From the NCBI RefSeq assembly GCF_000331285.1, contig NZ_ANFX01000016.1, forward strand, positions 1-64,000: 64,000 nt of DNA. Reading direction: 5' to 3'. The stretch's first letter is position 1. Each line of letters opens with the position of its first letter. The stretch is from Porphyrobacter sp. AAP82 (lineage in GTDB: Bacteria; Pseudomonadota; Alphaproteobacteria; Sphingomonadales; Sphingomonadaceae). The notes beneath the pieces are model-generated. The model saw only the letters and a program-made list of their open reading frames with translations. It did no database searches and had not been told where the DNA came from. The translations under genes and the position numbers were made by a program. Below, piece by piece: positions 53,935-64,000 of the stretch.

Positions 53935-55509
53935 ATGCAGCTCGCCGTCTGGACCTATGAAGGCCCCCCGCATGTCGGCGCGATGCGCGTGGCAACCGCG
54001 ATGGAGCAACTCCACTACGTGCTTCACGCGCCGCAGGGCGATACCTATGCGGACCTCCTGTTTACGATGATCGAACGGCGCGGCAAGCGCCCGCCGGTCA
54101 CCTATACCACCTTCGAGGCGCGCGACCTCGGCAAGGACACCGCGCAGATTTTCCAGGACGCCGCGAGGGAAGCCGTCACCCGCTTCAACCCCCAGGCGAT
54201 CATCGTCGGCGCGTCCTGCACCGCCGAGCTGATCCAGGACGATCCGGCGGGCCTTGCCGAAGCGATGGGCCTGCCGATCCCGGCGATCCCGCTCGAACTG
54301 CCGAGCTACCAGCGCAAGGAAAACTGGGGCGCGGCCGAGACCTTCTACCAGATCGTGCGGCACCTTGCCGACACCACGGTGACGCGTGCCCCGCGTGAAG
54401 GCCGCAAGGCCCGCGCCAATATCCTCGGCCCCTGCGCGCTTGGCTTCCGCCACCGCGACGATCTGGTCGAGATCAGGAAGATTCTCTGCCTGCTGGATGT
54501 CGAGATCAACCTCGTCGCCCCGCTGGGCGCCACCCCGCAGGACATCGCGAGGATCGGCCATGCCGACTTCAACATCGTCCTCTACCCTGAAATCGCAGAT
54601 GAGGCCGCCCGCTGGCTTGAGCGCACTTTCGCTCAACCCTGTGTGCGGACCATCCCTATCGGCGTGGGAGCAACTCGCTCTTTCATTGCCGACGTCGCCG
54701 AGCTGGCAGGTGCAGATCCCACGCCTGCCCTCGGCGACACCTCTTCCCGGCTCCCGTGGTGGAGCCGATCCGTCGATTCGACCTACCTCACGGGCAAGCG
54801 CGTCTTCATCTTCGGCGATGCGACCCACGCGGTCGCCGCCGCCCGGATCGCGCGCGAGGAGCTGGGCTTCGAGGTGTGTGGCCTCGGCTGCTACAACCGC
54901 GAATTCGCCCGCGAGATCAGGGCCGAGGCCGCGGCTTGCGGGGTCGAGCCGCTGATCACCGACGATCACCTCGCGGTCGAGGACGCGATTGCCGCTGCCT
55001 GCCCGGAACTGGTGCTCGGCACGCAGATGGAACGGCACATCGCCAAGCGCTTCGGCCTGCCCTGCGCGGTCATCTCCGCGCCGGTCCACGTGCAGGATTT
55101 CCCCGCGCGCCACTCGCCCCAGATGGGCTTCGAGGGCGCGAACGTGATCTTCGACACCTGGGTCCACCCGCTGGTGATGGGGCTGGAGGAACACCTCCTC
55201 ACCATGTTCCGCGAGGATTTCGAGTTCTCCGACGAGGCAGGCGCATCGCACCACGCTGCGCATAGCCCGCGCAAGGCGCCGGTGGCCGATGCAGTTTCCG
55301 AGGCCCCGGTCGCGGATATCCCCGCGCCCGCCATGGCGGACGAACCCGGCTCTCTGTGGACCGCCGAGGCCGAGCGCGAGCTGAAAAAAATCCCCTTCTT
55401 CGTGCGCGGCAAGGCGCGCCGCAACACCGAGAATTTCGCCGCTGCCGAAGGGCGCCGCCAGATCGATCTCGAAACGCTCTACGATGCCAAGGCGCATTAT
55501 GCACGGTAG
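53935..55509 (+). CDS. bchB: Light-independent protochlorophyllide reductase subunit B
   Basis: BchB (524 residues) has Asp 36 (PQGDTYAD), the unusual aspartate ligand of the shared 4Fe-4S cluster, followed by [13 protein letters not shown] and GVGATRSF. A small C-terminal domain ([23 protein letters not shown], near 460-482) is normal for BchB. A linker before it is Ala/Pro-rich. The bchH start lies within its last codons (11-bp overlap). Confidence 0.97.
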   Translation: MQLAVWTYEGPPHVGAMRVATAMEQLHYVLHAPQGDTYADLLFTMIERRGKRPPVTYTTFEARDLGKDTAQIFQDAAREAVTRFNPQAIIVGASCTAELIQDDPAGLAEAMGLPIPAIPLELPSYQRKENWGAAETFYQIVRHLADTTVTRAPREGRKARANILGPCALGFRHRDDLVEIRKILCLLDVEINLVAPLGATPQDIARIGHADFNIVLYPEIADEAARWLERTFAQPCVRTIPIGVGATRSFIADVAELAGADPTPALGDTSSRLPWWSRSVDSTYLTGKRVFIFGDATHAVAAARIAREELGFEVCGLGCYNREFAREIRAEAAACGVEPLITDDHLAVEDAIAAACPELVLGTQMERHIAKRFGLPCAVISAPVHVQDFPARHSPQMGFEGANVIFDTWVHPLVMGLEEHLLTMFREDFEFSDEAGASHHAAHSPRKAPVADAVSEAPVADIPAPAMADEPGSLWTAEAERELKKIPFFVRGKARRNTENFAAAEGRRQIDLETLYDAKAHYAR

Positions 55510-58500
55510 TGTGCCCTCCGCTTCCTCGGTGAACCCGCAGGCCCCCGTCAGGGTGGTGATCGTCACGCTCGACAATCACCTCAAAGGCGCGGTCGACCGG
55601 GCCGAGGCGGCGCTGGCCAGGGAAGGTATCGACCTCAGCCTGCACGCCGCGAGCGAGTGGGGCAGCAATGCCGGCGACCTCGCAGCGGTCAGATCCGCCA
55701 TCGCCAGCGCCGACATCGTCATCGCCACGATGCTGTTCCTCGACGATCACATCCGCATGGTCCTCCCCGATCTCGAAGCGCGGCGCGAGGATTGCGACGC
55801 GATGGTCTGCCTGATGAGCGCGGGCGAGGTGGTGCGCCTCACCAAGATGGGCGGCTACCGGATGGACGCGCCGGCCAAGGGGCCGCTCGCCCTGCTCAAG
55901 CGGCTGCGTGGTTCCTCGGGCAAGGACGGCAAGCCCAATTCGGGCGCAGGGCAGATGAAGATGCTGCGCCGCCTGCCCAAGATCCTGCGCTTCATTCCCG
56001 GCACCGCGCAGGACGTGCGCGCCTATTTCCTCACCCTGCAATACTGGCTCGCGGGCTCGGACGAGAACGTGGTGGCGATGGTGCGCGCGCTGATCGACCG
56101 TTATGCGGCCGGCGCGCGGATGTATCGCCGCGGCATCACCAAGGCCGACGCCCCGCTCGAATATCCCGAGACCGGGGTGTATCATCCGGCGACGCAGCAA
56201 CGCATCTCGGAAAGCCTGCGCCTGCTGCCTGCAAGCAAGGGCCGCGAGGGCACCGTGGGCCTGATCCTGCTGCGCTCCTACCTCCTTGGCCGCGACTGCG
56301 CGCATTATGACGGCGCGATTGCCGCTTTCGAGGCAGCGGGCCTCAAGGTCGTTCCGGTCTTCGCCGCAGGCCTCGACGCGCGCCCGGCGATCGAGAAATT
56401 CTTCCTCGGCCCCGATGGCCGCCCGACGGTCGATGCGATCGTCAACCTCACCGGCTTCAGCCTGGTCGGCGGCCCCGCCTATTCCGACGCACAGGCGGCG
56501 CGCGCAATGCTGGGCGGGCTCGACCTGCCCTATCTTGCCGCCCACGCGATCGAGTTCCAGACCATCGAGGACTGGGCGCACCGTCCGCAGGGGCTGCTGC
56601 CGCTCGAATCCACCATGATGGTCGCCCTTCCCGAGCTTGACGGCTCGACTGTCCCGCACGTGTTTGGCGGACGCGCGGGACAGTCGGGGACAGGCTGTTC
56701 TGGCTGCGAGCGGCGCTGTCCGCGCCCGCAATCGCACGAGGCGCGGCCGATGCAGGCCTGCCCCGAACGTGCCGAGGCGCTCGCCGCCAAGACGCTGAAG
56801 CTGATCCGCCTGCGCCGCGCCGAGCGTGCGAGCCGCAAGCTCGCCATCGTCGTCTTCAACTTCCCGCCCAATGCCGGCGCGACCGGCACGGCGGCCTTCA
56901 TGGCGGTGCACGAAAGCCTCTACGCCACCCTCGGGCGCCTCGCGGCCGAGGGCTACCAGGTCGAAGTCCCCGAAAGCCTCGATGCGATGCGCGTGAGCCT
57001 GCTCGAAGGCAACCGCGAGCGGTTCGGCAGCGACGCCAATGTCGCCCACCGCATCCCTGCCGACGAACACGTCCGGCGCGAGCCGCACCTTGCCGAGATC
57101 GAGGCTGCCTGGGGCCCGGCGCCCGGCAAGCAGCTTGCGGACGGCGGGCATATCCTCGTTCAGGGCGCGCACTTCGGGAACGTTTTCGTCGGCGTCCAGC
57201 CGGGCTTCGGCTACGAGGGCGATCCGATGCGGCTGCTGTTCGAGGGCACTTTCGCGCCGACCCACGCCTTCAGTGCCTTCTACCGCTTCATCCGAGAGGA
57301 TTTCGGCGCCCATGCCGTGCTGCATTTCGGCACCCACGGCGCGCTCGAATTCATGCCCGGCAAGCAGGCGGGGATGAGCGGCAAGTGCTGGCCCGACCGC
57401 CTGATCGGCGACACGCCCAATTTCTACCTCTACGCCGCCAACAACCCGTCCGAAGGGATGCTGGCCAAGCGCCGCTCGGGCGCGACGCTCATCAGCTACC
57501 TCACCCCGCCGCTGGCGCAGGCCGGGCTCTACAAGGGCCTCGGCGAGCTGAAGGCGAGTGTCGAGCGCTGGCGGGCCACGATTGACGATGCCGACCATGC
57601 CGGCGAGCGCGCTGATCTGGCCGCATTGATCGCCGACCAGTGCGCTGGGCTCGACATCACCTATGCCGAGATCGGCGAGCTTCCCGCGCGGCTCTACGAG
57701 ATGGAGCAGGCGCTGATCCCGCACGGCCTTCATGTCTTCGGCCGCAACCCTTCGGGCGCGGAGCGCGAGGACGTGCTCGACGCGATGATGGAAGCGGGCA
57801 GCCACGATGGCCCGACGCCTGACCGCGCACGCCTTGCTGCAAGGCTTGATTCCTCGGACGAGATGGCCGCGCTGATCCACGCATTGGATGGCGGCTACGT
57901 TGCGCCCGCCCCCGGCGGCGATGTGGTGGTGAACCCCGATGTGCTGCCTACCGGGCGCAACATCCACGGCTTCGACCCCTTCCTCATCCCCTCGCCCTTC
58001 GCCTGCCGGATGGGCAGCGAGCAGGCCGAAGAGCTGATCGCGCGCCATGTCAACGGCGGCCAGCCCTTCCCCGAAAGCATCGCGATGGTGTTGTGGGGCA
58101 CCGACAACATGAAGTCCGAAGGCGTCCAGATCGCGCAGGCGATGACGCTGATGGGCGCGCGCCCGCGCCGCGACACCTATGGTCGCCTCGCGGGCGCGGA
58201 GCTGATCCCGCTCGCAGAGCTCGGCCGCCCGCGGATCGATGTGGTGGTGACGCTTTCGGGCATCTTCCGCGACCTGCTGCCGATGCAGACCAAAATGCTC
58301 GCCGAAGCCGCCTTGCTGGCAAGCCGCGCGCTGGAGCCCGAGGAAGCGAACTTCATCCGCAAGCACACCCTCATTGCGATGGACAAGCACGGCTGCGATC
58401 TCGAAACGGCGGCGCTGCGGGTCTTCTCCAATGCCGAAGGGGCCTACGGCGCCAACGTCAACCAGATGATCGAGGGCGGTGTCTGGGCCGATCCCGACGA

Positions 58501-59140
58501 ACTGGCCAATGCCTTCGAGAGCAACAAGGGCTTTGCCTATGGTGTCTCGGGCAAGCCGGTGCAGCAGCGCGAACTGCTCCAGAGCGCGCTGGGCACGGTC
58601 GATTTCACCTACCAGAACCTCGAGAGCATCGAGCTCGGCATCAACGATGTCGACCAGTATGTCGATGGCCTGGGCGGCGTGACCCGTTCGGTCGCGCGGG
58701 CCAAGGGCGCCGAAACGCCGGTCTACATCCTCGATGCGACCCGCGGCAGCACCAAGGTGCGCACGCTTTCCGAACAGATCGACCTCGAGGCGCGCACCCG
58801 CACCCTCAATCCCAAGTGGTTCGAGGGCCTGCTCGAACACGGCTATGAAGGCGTGCGCCAGATCGAAGGACACGTGACCAGCACGCTGGGCTGGTCGGCC
58901 ACCACCGGCCAGGTCGCGCCGTGGGTCTACCAGAAAATTTCCGAGACCTTCGTGCTCGATGCCGAAATGCGCCGGCGGTTGTCGCAGCTCAATCCCAAGA
59001 GTGCCGGGCGCGTGGCTGGGCGACTGCTCGAAGCCTGCGACCGCAATCTGTGGGCCCCTGACGAAGCGACGCTTGCCGCCTTGCGCGAAGCCAATGACGA
59101 GCTGGAGGACCGCCTCGAAGGCGTGTTCCCGGCTGAATGA
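55499..59140 (+). CDS. bchH: Magnesium chelatase subunit H
   Basis: BchH (1213 residues) is the porphyrin-binding subunit. Family regions run from [14 protein letters not shown] through [21 protein letters not shown] and [13 protein letters not shown] to [14 protein letters not shown] and the C-terminus. A Cys-rich stretch near residues 400-427 (CSGCERRC plus a later ACPERAEAL) is the region linked to iron-sulphur binding in bacterial BchH. The ATG at 55499 overlaps bchB. A 12-bp inverted repeat lies in the coding DNA just before the Cys-rich stretch. Confidence 0.97.
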   Translation: MHGSVPSASSVNPQAPVRVVIVTLDNHLKGAVDRAEAALAREGIDLSLHAASEWGSNAGDLAAVRSAIASADIVIATMLFLDDHIRMVLPDLEARREDCDAMVCLMSAGEVVRLTKMGGYRMDAPAKGPLALLKRLRGSSGKDGKPNSGAGQMKMLRRLPKILRFIPGTAQDVRAYFLTLQYWLAGSDENVVAMVRALIDRYAAGARMYRRGITKADAPLEYPETGVYHPATQQRISESLRLLPASKGREGTVGLILLRSYLLGRDCAHYDGAIAAFEAAGLKVVPVFAAGLDARPAIEKFFLGPDGRPTVDAIVNLTGFSLVGGPAYSDAQAARAMLGGLDLPYLAAHAIEFQTIEDWAHRPQGLLPLESTMMVALPELDGSTVPHVFGGRAGQSGTGCSGCERRCPRPQSHEARPMQACPERAEALAAKTLKLIRLRRAERASRKLAIVVFNFPPNAGATGTAAFMAVHESLYATLGRLAAEGYQVEVPESLDAMRVSLLEGNRERFGSDANVAHRIPADEHVRREPHLAEIEAAWGPAPGKQLADGGHILVQGAHFGNVFVGVQPGFGYEGDPMRLLFEGTFAPTHAFSAFYRFIREDFGAHAVLHFGTHGALEFMPGKQAGMSGKCWPDRLIGDTPNFYLYAANNPSEGMLAKRRSGATLISYLTPPLAQAGLYKGLGELKASVERWRATIDDADHAGERADLAALIADQCAGLDITYAEIGELPARLYEMEQALIPHGLHVFGRNPSGAEREDVLDAMMEAGSHDGPTPDRARLAARLDSSDEMAALIHALDGGYVAPAPGGDVVVNPDVLPTGRNIHGFDPFLIPSPFACRMGSEQAEELIARHVNGGQPFPESIAMVLWGTDNMKSEGVQIAQAMTLMGARPRRDTYGRLAGAELIPLAELGRPRIDVVVTLSGIFRDLLPMQTKMLAEAALLASRALEPEEANFIRKHTLIAMDKHGCDLETAALRVFSNAEGAYGANVNQMIEGGVWADPDELANAFESNKGFAYGVSGKPVQQRELLQSALGTVDFTYQNLESIELGINDVDQYVDGLGGVTRSVARAKGAETPVYILDATRGSTKVRTLSEQIDLEARTRTLNPKWFEGLLEHGYEGVRQIEGHVTSTLGWSATTGQVAPWVYQKISETFVLDAEMRRRLSQLNPKSAGRVAGRLLEACDRNLWAPDEATLAALREANDELEDRLEGVFPAE
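56646..56686. repeat. GGGACAG-type inverted repeat inside bchH
   Basis: CGACTGTCCCGC (56646-56657) and GCGGGACAGTCG (56675-56686) are perfect 12-bp arms with a 17-bp spacer. Another GGGACAG copy follows directly at 56687-56693. The core GACTGTCCC/GGGACAGTC is shared with the inverted repeats near 14270 and 19834. Confidence 0.7.
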
Positions 59141-59151
59141 CCAAGGGATAG

Positions 59152-60053
<902 letters not shown>

Positions 60054-60054
<1 letters not shown>

Positions 60055-60758
60055 TGGCGACCCGCAACCCTTCCGAATATGACGACCGCCGCGAGGCGCT
60101 GGCGACCTATTTCGACAGCACTGCGCGTCAGGCGTGGATCGACCTCACCTCGGACACCAAGGTCTCGGGCATCCGCGCCACGGTGCGCGCGGGGCGCGAT
60201 GCGATGCGCAGCCTCCTGATGGGCTGGCTGCCGACCGACCTGAGGCGCACGCGTCTCCTCGATGCGGGCTGCGGCACGGGCTCGCTCGCGGTCGCGGCGG
60301 CCTGCCGCGGCGCGGAAGTGACCGGCATCGATATCGCCGCCGGCCTCGTCGAAGTCGCCCGCCAGCGCACGCCGTCATTCATCGGCCACGGACGGATTCA
60401 TTGGCGTTCGGGCGACATGCTCGATCCCGAGCTCGGCACCTTTGCCCATGTGGTCGCGATGGATTCGCTGATCCATTACGAGCCCGAGGATCTGGTCGCC
60501 GCCCTCGCCAAGCTGGCGCAGCGCACCACCGGCTCGATCCTCTTCACCTTCGCCCCGCGCACCACGCTGCTCGCCGCGATGCACACGGTCGGCAAGGCCT
60601 TCCCCAAGTCCGACCGTTCGCCCGCCATCGTGCCGGTGGCCGAAGGCGAGCTGCGCGAGCGGCTGGCGCGCCTCAATGGCTGGAGCATCGGCCGCAGCCA
60701 GCGCATCTCGTCCGGATTCTATACCTCGCAGGCGCTGGAACTGGTGCGGCACGGATGA
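60054..60758 (+). CDS. bchM: Mg-protoporphyrin IX methyltransferase BchM
   Basis: BchM (234 residues) transfers a methyl group from SAM to the ring-C propionate of Mg-protoporphyrin IX. SAM motif I LLDAGCGTGSLAVAAA is at about 68-83. The family start YFDSTARQAWIDLTSDTKVSGIR is seen near residue 19 in two parts. It is complete and coupled on both sides. Confidence 0.95.
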
Positions 60759-62200
60759 ACCGCCCCGCTCGCCCCGATGCTCCGCAGAGCTTTGCCGAAC
60801 TGCTGTTCCGGCTGCTGCCCTTTGCGGACGCGGCGAGTGTCGATCTGCCCCTGCCGCGCCTGTTGCGCCTGTCGCTGTTCCAGTTCAGCGTCGGCATGGC
60901 GACGGTGCTTTTGAACGGCACATTGAACCGCGTGATGGTGGTCGAGCTCGGCACGCCGACCTGGCTGGTCGCGCTGCTGATCGCGGTGCCGCTGCTCGCA
61001 GCGCCGTTCCGCGCGCTGATCGGCCACAAGTCCGACACCCACCGCTCGGTGCTCGGCTGGCGGCGGGTACCCTATATCTGGTTCGGCTCGCTGATGCAGT
61101 TCGGCGGCCTGGCGATCATGCCCTTCGCGCTGCTGTTGCTGAAGGGCGAGGAGAACTTCACGCTCGGCATGGTCGCGGCGGCGGCAGCCTTCCTGCTGAC
61201 CGGCGTGGGCTTCCACACCACCCAGACCGCAGGTCTCGCGCTGGTCGCCGACCTTGCGCCCGAAGACAAGCGGCCGCGCGCGGTGGCGCTGCATTACGTG
61301 ATGCTGCTGGTCGGCATGATGTTCTCGGCCTTCGTGATCGGCGGCGTGCTGGCGGATTTCTCGAACACCAAGCTGGTGCAGGTGATCCAGGGCTGCGCCG
61401 TGCTGACGGTCATCCTCAACACCGTCGCGATCTGGAAACAGGAAGCGCGCAACCCGCGCTTGACCAAGGGCCTCCAGCCCGGCGCACCCACCTTTTCGCA
61501 GCTGTGGCACGATTTCGTGAAGAGCGGGCGCAATGCCCGCCTGCTGACCGCGATCGGGATCGGCGCGGCGGGATTTGCGATGCAGGACGCGCTGCTCGAA
61601 CCCTATGGCGGCGAGATTCTCGGCCTGTCGGTCGGGGCGACCACCGGGCTGACCGGCGCATGGGCGCTGGGATCGCTGCTGGGCTTCATGCTGTCGGGCC
61701 GGGCGCTGGCGCGCGGGTGGGACCCGCTGCGGCTGGCGGGCGCTGGCCTCGTGGTCGGGATCAACGCCTTCCTCGTCGTGCTCTTCGCCGGGCCCTTCGC
61801 TGCGCCGCTGATGCTTTATGCCGGCGCGCTCGGGATCGGGGTCGGGCTGGGGCTGTTTTCGGTCGGCACGCTGATGGAGGCGATGAACATCGCCGATGGC
61901 GAGACCGCCGGCCTTGCGCTGGGCGCATGGGGCGCGGTGCAGGCGACCTGCGCAGGCCTCGGCATTGCGGTCGGCGGGCTCCTGCGCGACGCGGTCGCCG
62001 CGCTTGTGCAAAGCCACGATGCCGCCGCCACGATGGCGATGCGGGCCACCGGCTATGGCACTGTCTACATTCTCGAAATCGCGCTGCTCCTGGCCGGCCT
62101 TGCCGCCATCGGGCCCCTTGTGGGCTACCAGCGCCAACCTGCCTCGGGGGAAGGGGATCCCCTCGCGCGGCCGTTCGGACTTGCGGAGTTTCCGACATGA
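60755..62200 (+). CDS. lhaA: LH1 assembly protein LhaA (PucC family)
   Basis: This 481-residue polytopic protein has twelve membrane segments. It has the family regions LSLFQFSVGMATVLLNGTLNRVMVVE (in parts), GHKSDTHRSVLGWRRVPYIW and AMQDALLEPYGGEILGLSV. LhaA helps assemble LH1 around the reaction centre. It differs from the ORF428 paralogue and holds the usual place before puhA. The start overlaps the bchM stop (ATGA). Confidence 0.94.
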   Translation: MNRPARPDAPQSFAELLFRLLPFADAASVDLPLPRLLRLSLFQFSVGMATVLLNGTLNRVMVVELGTPTWLVALLIAVPLLAAPFRALIGHKSDTHRSVLGWRRVPYIWFGSLMQFGGLAIMPFALLLLKGEENFTLGMVAAAAAFLLTGVGFHTTQTAGLALVADLAPEDKRPRAVALHYVMLLVGMMFSAFVIGGVLADFSNTKLVQVIQGCAVLTVILNTVAIWKQEARNPRLTKGLQPGAPTFSQLWHDFVKSGRNARLLTAIGIGAAGFAMQDALLEPYGGEILGLSVGATTGLTGAWALGSLLGFMLSGRALARGWDPLRLAGAGLVVGINAFLVVLFAGPFAAPLMLYAGALGIGVGLGLFSVGTLMEAMNIADGETAGLALGAWGAVQATCAGLGIAVGGLLRDAVAALVQSHDAAATMAMRATGYGTVYILEIALLLAGLAAIGPLVGYQRQPASGEGDPLARPFGLAEFPT

Positions 62201-62235
62201 ATACCCGTGCCCGCCTGACAATCCCGTCCCTTTGC

Positions 62236-62256
62236 CCCGGCTTCGCCTCAGCCGGG
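62236..62256 (+). other. Hairpin before puhA
   Basis: CCCGGC and GCCGGG form a 6-bp stem with a 9-nt loop in the 79-bp lhaA-puhA gap, without a T-run. It could stabilise the puhA mRNA rather than end transcription. GAGAGGAATATGAA with a Shine-Dalgarno lies before the puhA ATG. Confidence 0.5.
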
Positions 62257-62279
62257 CTCTTCCATGAGAGGAATATGAA

Positions 62280-63089
62280 ATGAATGCTGCCTATATCGTC
62301 GGCACCTTCGATGTTGCCGAACTCGCCTTCCTGCTGTTCTTCGGCTTCTTCGTTGCGCTGGTCTTCTATCTCAACAAGGAAAGCCGCCGCGAGGGCTACC
62401 CGCTCGAAGACGAGGTGACCGGCACGGTCGAGCCCGACACCCGCCTGTTCGATGGCGCCAAGAAGAGCTTCCCGCTCCCCCATGGCCGCGGCACCTATGT
62501 GCCCGAGGACGTCGCGCGCGACGATGTGAACGTGCCTGCGGTCCAGGCCTTCCGCGCCGGCGGCGCGCCCTGGGTCCCGACCGGGGATGCCATGGCCGAC
62601 GGCATGGGCCCGGCTGCCTTCGCCAACCGCGCGAAGTATCCCGATCTCACCTTCGACGGCCGCCCGCGCATCGTGCCGATCGCGCAGAGCCACGAGCTGG
62701 CGATCGCCCCCAATGATCCGCAGCTCGTCGGCTACCCCGTGGTCGCAGCCGATGGCGTCACCGTCGGCACGGTCACCGACATCTGGGTCGACCAGGCCGA
62801 GCACATGGTCCGCTATCTCGAAGTCGAGACGACCGGCGGCAAGAAGGTGCTCGCGCCGATGAACGTCGCGGTGGTCCACGGCAACAGCCTGCTTGCCAAG
62901 ATCCTGCCGACCACCAGCGACGAGAAGCAATTCGTCGAGATCGACGCGATCACCGCCGCGCAGTTCGACGGCGTTCCCGCGCTCGAGACCGCCGGCACGA
63001 TCACCCGCTACGAGGAAGATCGCATCCAGGCCTATTTCGGCGGGGGCTACATGTATGCGACGCCGGAAAGGTCGGAAGCATGGATCTGA
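62280..63089 (+). CDS. puhA: Photosynthetic reaction centre H subunit
   Basis: PuhA (269 residues) has one N-terminal membrane helix (AELAFLLFFGFFVALVFYL, about 13-31), the motif RREGYPLEDE, and a cytoplasmic PRC-barrel domain (YPVVAADGVTVGTVTDIWVD, near 152). It caps the PufLM core near the quinone sites. The last codons overlap the puhB start by 10 bp. Confidence 0.97.
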   Translation: MNAAYIVGTFDVAELAFLLFFGFFVALVFYLNKESRREGYPLEDEVTGTVEPDTRLFDGAKKSFPLPHGRGTYVPEDVARDDVNVPAVQAFRAGGAPWVPTGDAMADGMGPAAFANRAKYPDLTFDGRPRIVPIAQSHELAIAPNDPQLVGYPVVAADGVTVGTVTDIWVDQAEHMVRYLEVETTGGKKVLAPMNVAVVHGNSLLAKILPTTSDEKQFVEIDAITAAQFDGVPALETAGTITRYEEDRIQAYFGGGYMYATPERSEAWI

Positions 63090-63862
63090 CAGCTGAGGCA
63101 AAGGTGACGGCAGCAGCGCGGGCAGCGGCGGAAACGCCGCTGCCCGCCGGCGGCTTCGATCACTCGGCGCTCGAAAATGACGGCCCCAAGGCCTTCGGTG
63201 ACCGCATGGGCACCCCGCAGAGCGACGAGCGGGTGCTGTGGAAGGGCCGTCCGCAGCTCGGCCTGCTGGCGCGCACCGCGTTCCATGGCCGCAGCGCCGG
63301 CGCCTATATGGCAGCGCTGGTGGTGGTCGCCCTGGTGCTGGGCCGCAATGATGCCGCGATCGTCGCGGCGCTGCTTGGGGTGGCGCTCGCCGCGATCCTG
63401 CACCTGCTCGCCTGGGCGAGTGCGCGCTCGACGCTCTACATCCTCACCGACCAGCGCCTCATCATGCGCATCGGCATCGCGATCGAGACGCGGGTGAATA
63501 TTCCGCTGAAGCAGATCACCGCCGCGCATCTCGCGGTGCTGACCAAAGACGGCCACGGCGATATCGCCTTCGAACTGGCCGGCGAACGCCTGCTCGGCAC
63601 GCTGCTGCTGTGGCCGCATGTGCGCCCCTGGCACTATGCCATGCCGCAGCCGATGCTGCGCTCGGTGCCCGATGCCGCAGCGCTCGCGCAGATGATCGCC
63701 GAGGCCCGCGCACGGTTCGGCGCGATCGAACGCAATTTGAGCGAGATCAAGGAAGCCGCTCCCGCCGGCGGGCAGACCGCAGGCGCGGGCATGCCCGTGC
63801 CCCCGCGCCTTGCCCCGGTCATGGCCCGCGGCGAGCCGGGTCTGGAAGGAGCCCCCGCATGA
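63080..63862 (+). CDS. puhB: Reaction centre assembly protein PuhB
   Basis: PuhB (260 residues) has two or three membrane segments (about 68-110) and a PH-like domain (STLYILTDQRLIMRIGIAIE, near 116, then IPLKQITAAHL). It aids reaction-centre assembly. The N-terminal 25 residues are Ala-rich and may be dispensable. Confidence 0.93.
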   Translation: MDLTAEAKVTAAARAAAETPLPAGGFDHSALENDGPKAFGDRMGTPQSDERVLWKGRPQLGLLARTAFHGRSAGAYMAALVVVALVLGRNDAAIVAALLGVALAAILHLLAWASARSTLYILTDQRLIMRIGIAIETRVNIPLKQITAAHLAVLTKDGHGDIAFELAGERLLGTLLLWPHVRPWHYAMPQPMLRSVPDAAALAQMIAEARARFGAIERNLSEIKEAAPAGGQTAGAGMPVPPRLAPVMARGEPGLEGAPA

Positions 63863-64000
63863 TCGTTCGCGAATACGAGAAGGACGAGATCACCGTCCAC
63901 CGCGCACCGCTGATCCTGATGGGCGGGATCATCGCCATCTCGCTGGTGCTGACCGCATCCGTGACGCTGGGCTTCGTGCCCAAGCAGTCGGTCCCCGCCG
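63859..64000 (+). CDS. puhC: PuhC, 5' end (cut by right edge)
   Basis: Only the first 47 residues are in the window: a short polar start (MIVREYEKDEITVHRAPL) and one membrane segment (LILMGGIIAISLVLTASVTL), as in PuhC. The ATG overlaps the puhB stop by 4 bp. Position after puhB is the main support. Confidence 0.85.
   Translation, partial: MIVREYEKDEITVHRAPLILMGGIIAISLVLTASVTLGFVPKQSVPA

Noticed and set aside
55199-58873. Long minus-strand frame opposite bchB and bchH
   Set aside because: Same GC shadow effect; it runs across two clearly real genes and lacks any motif.

Overview
The window looks like one chromosomal stretch of a GC-rich aerobic anoxygenic phototroph of the alphaproteobacteria, most likely a sphingomonad of the Erythrobacter/Porphyrobacter kind. 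The main evidence is a large photosynthesis gene cluster (PGC) in the order bchIDO, crtCDF, bchCXYZ, pufBALM, tspO, bchP-orf428-bchG, ppsR-ppaA, bchFNBHLM-lhaA-puhABC. The genus is inferred from gene order and base composition only.

Left part (1-25.7 kb). The edge holds the end of a tail-tape-measure-like phage gene and a small ORF next to the 3' end of tRNA-Arg(UCU), which suggests a prophage end. Then come a queuosine-precursor transporter, a ppk-ppx polyphosphate pair and a type IV secretion operon (virB1-2-3-4-6-9-10-11, read leftwards). The operon has no recognisable virB5, virB7, virB8 or virD4. An almost perfect Pho box lies about 40 bp before virB1. Next are a TPR protein, a beta-helix-like lipoprotein paired with a TonB-dependent receptor, an orphan PhoB-type regulator with a degenerate receiver domain, an SDR/acyl-CoA dehydrogenase pair, an unknown membrane protein, a ferredoxin-NADP reductase and a split Fe(III) ABC transporter. 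The binding protein of that transporter has a Fur-like box.

PGC (27.5 kb to the right edge). Genes for Mg chelatase (BchI, D, H), protochlorophyllide reductase (BchL, N, B), chlorophyllide reductase (BchX, Y, Z) and the later steps BchM, F, C, G and P are present, as are LH1 (PufB, A), the reaction centre (PufL, M, PuhA) and the assembly factors LhaA, ORF428, PuhB and PuhC (cut by the right edge). Carotenoid genes are crtC, crtD and crtF only. The ring-E cyclase (acsF or bchE), crtB, crtI and pufC are not in the window. PpsR and PpaA/AerR are encoded, and four 18-bp sites of the PpsR type ([T/C]GT-N12-ACA) stand before crtD/crtF, bchC, bchG and bchF/ppaA.

The most unusual part of the cluster is a compact arsenic operon, arsR-arsI-arsC-aqpS, placed between bchO and crtC. 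It has its own palindromic operator, and a 12-bp tandem repeat lies at its right junction. Many genes within operons overlap by 4 bp (ATGA or GTGA), which points to translational coupling. Intercistronic hairpins are visible at pufA/pufL and before puhA, and a terminator follows pufM.
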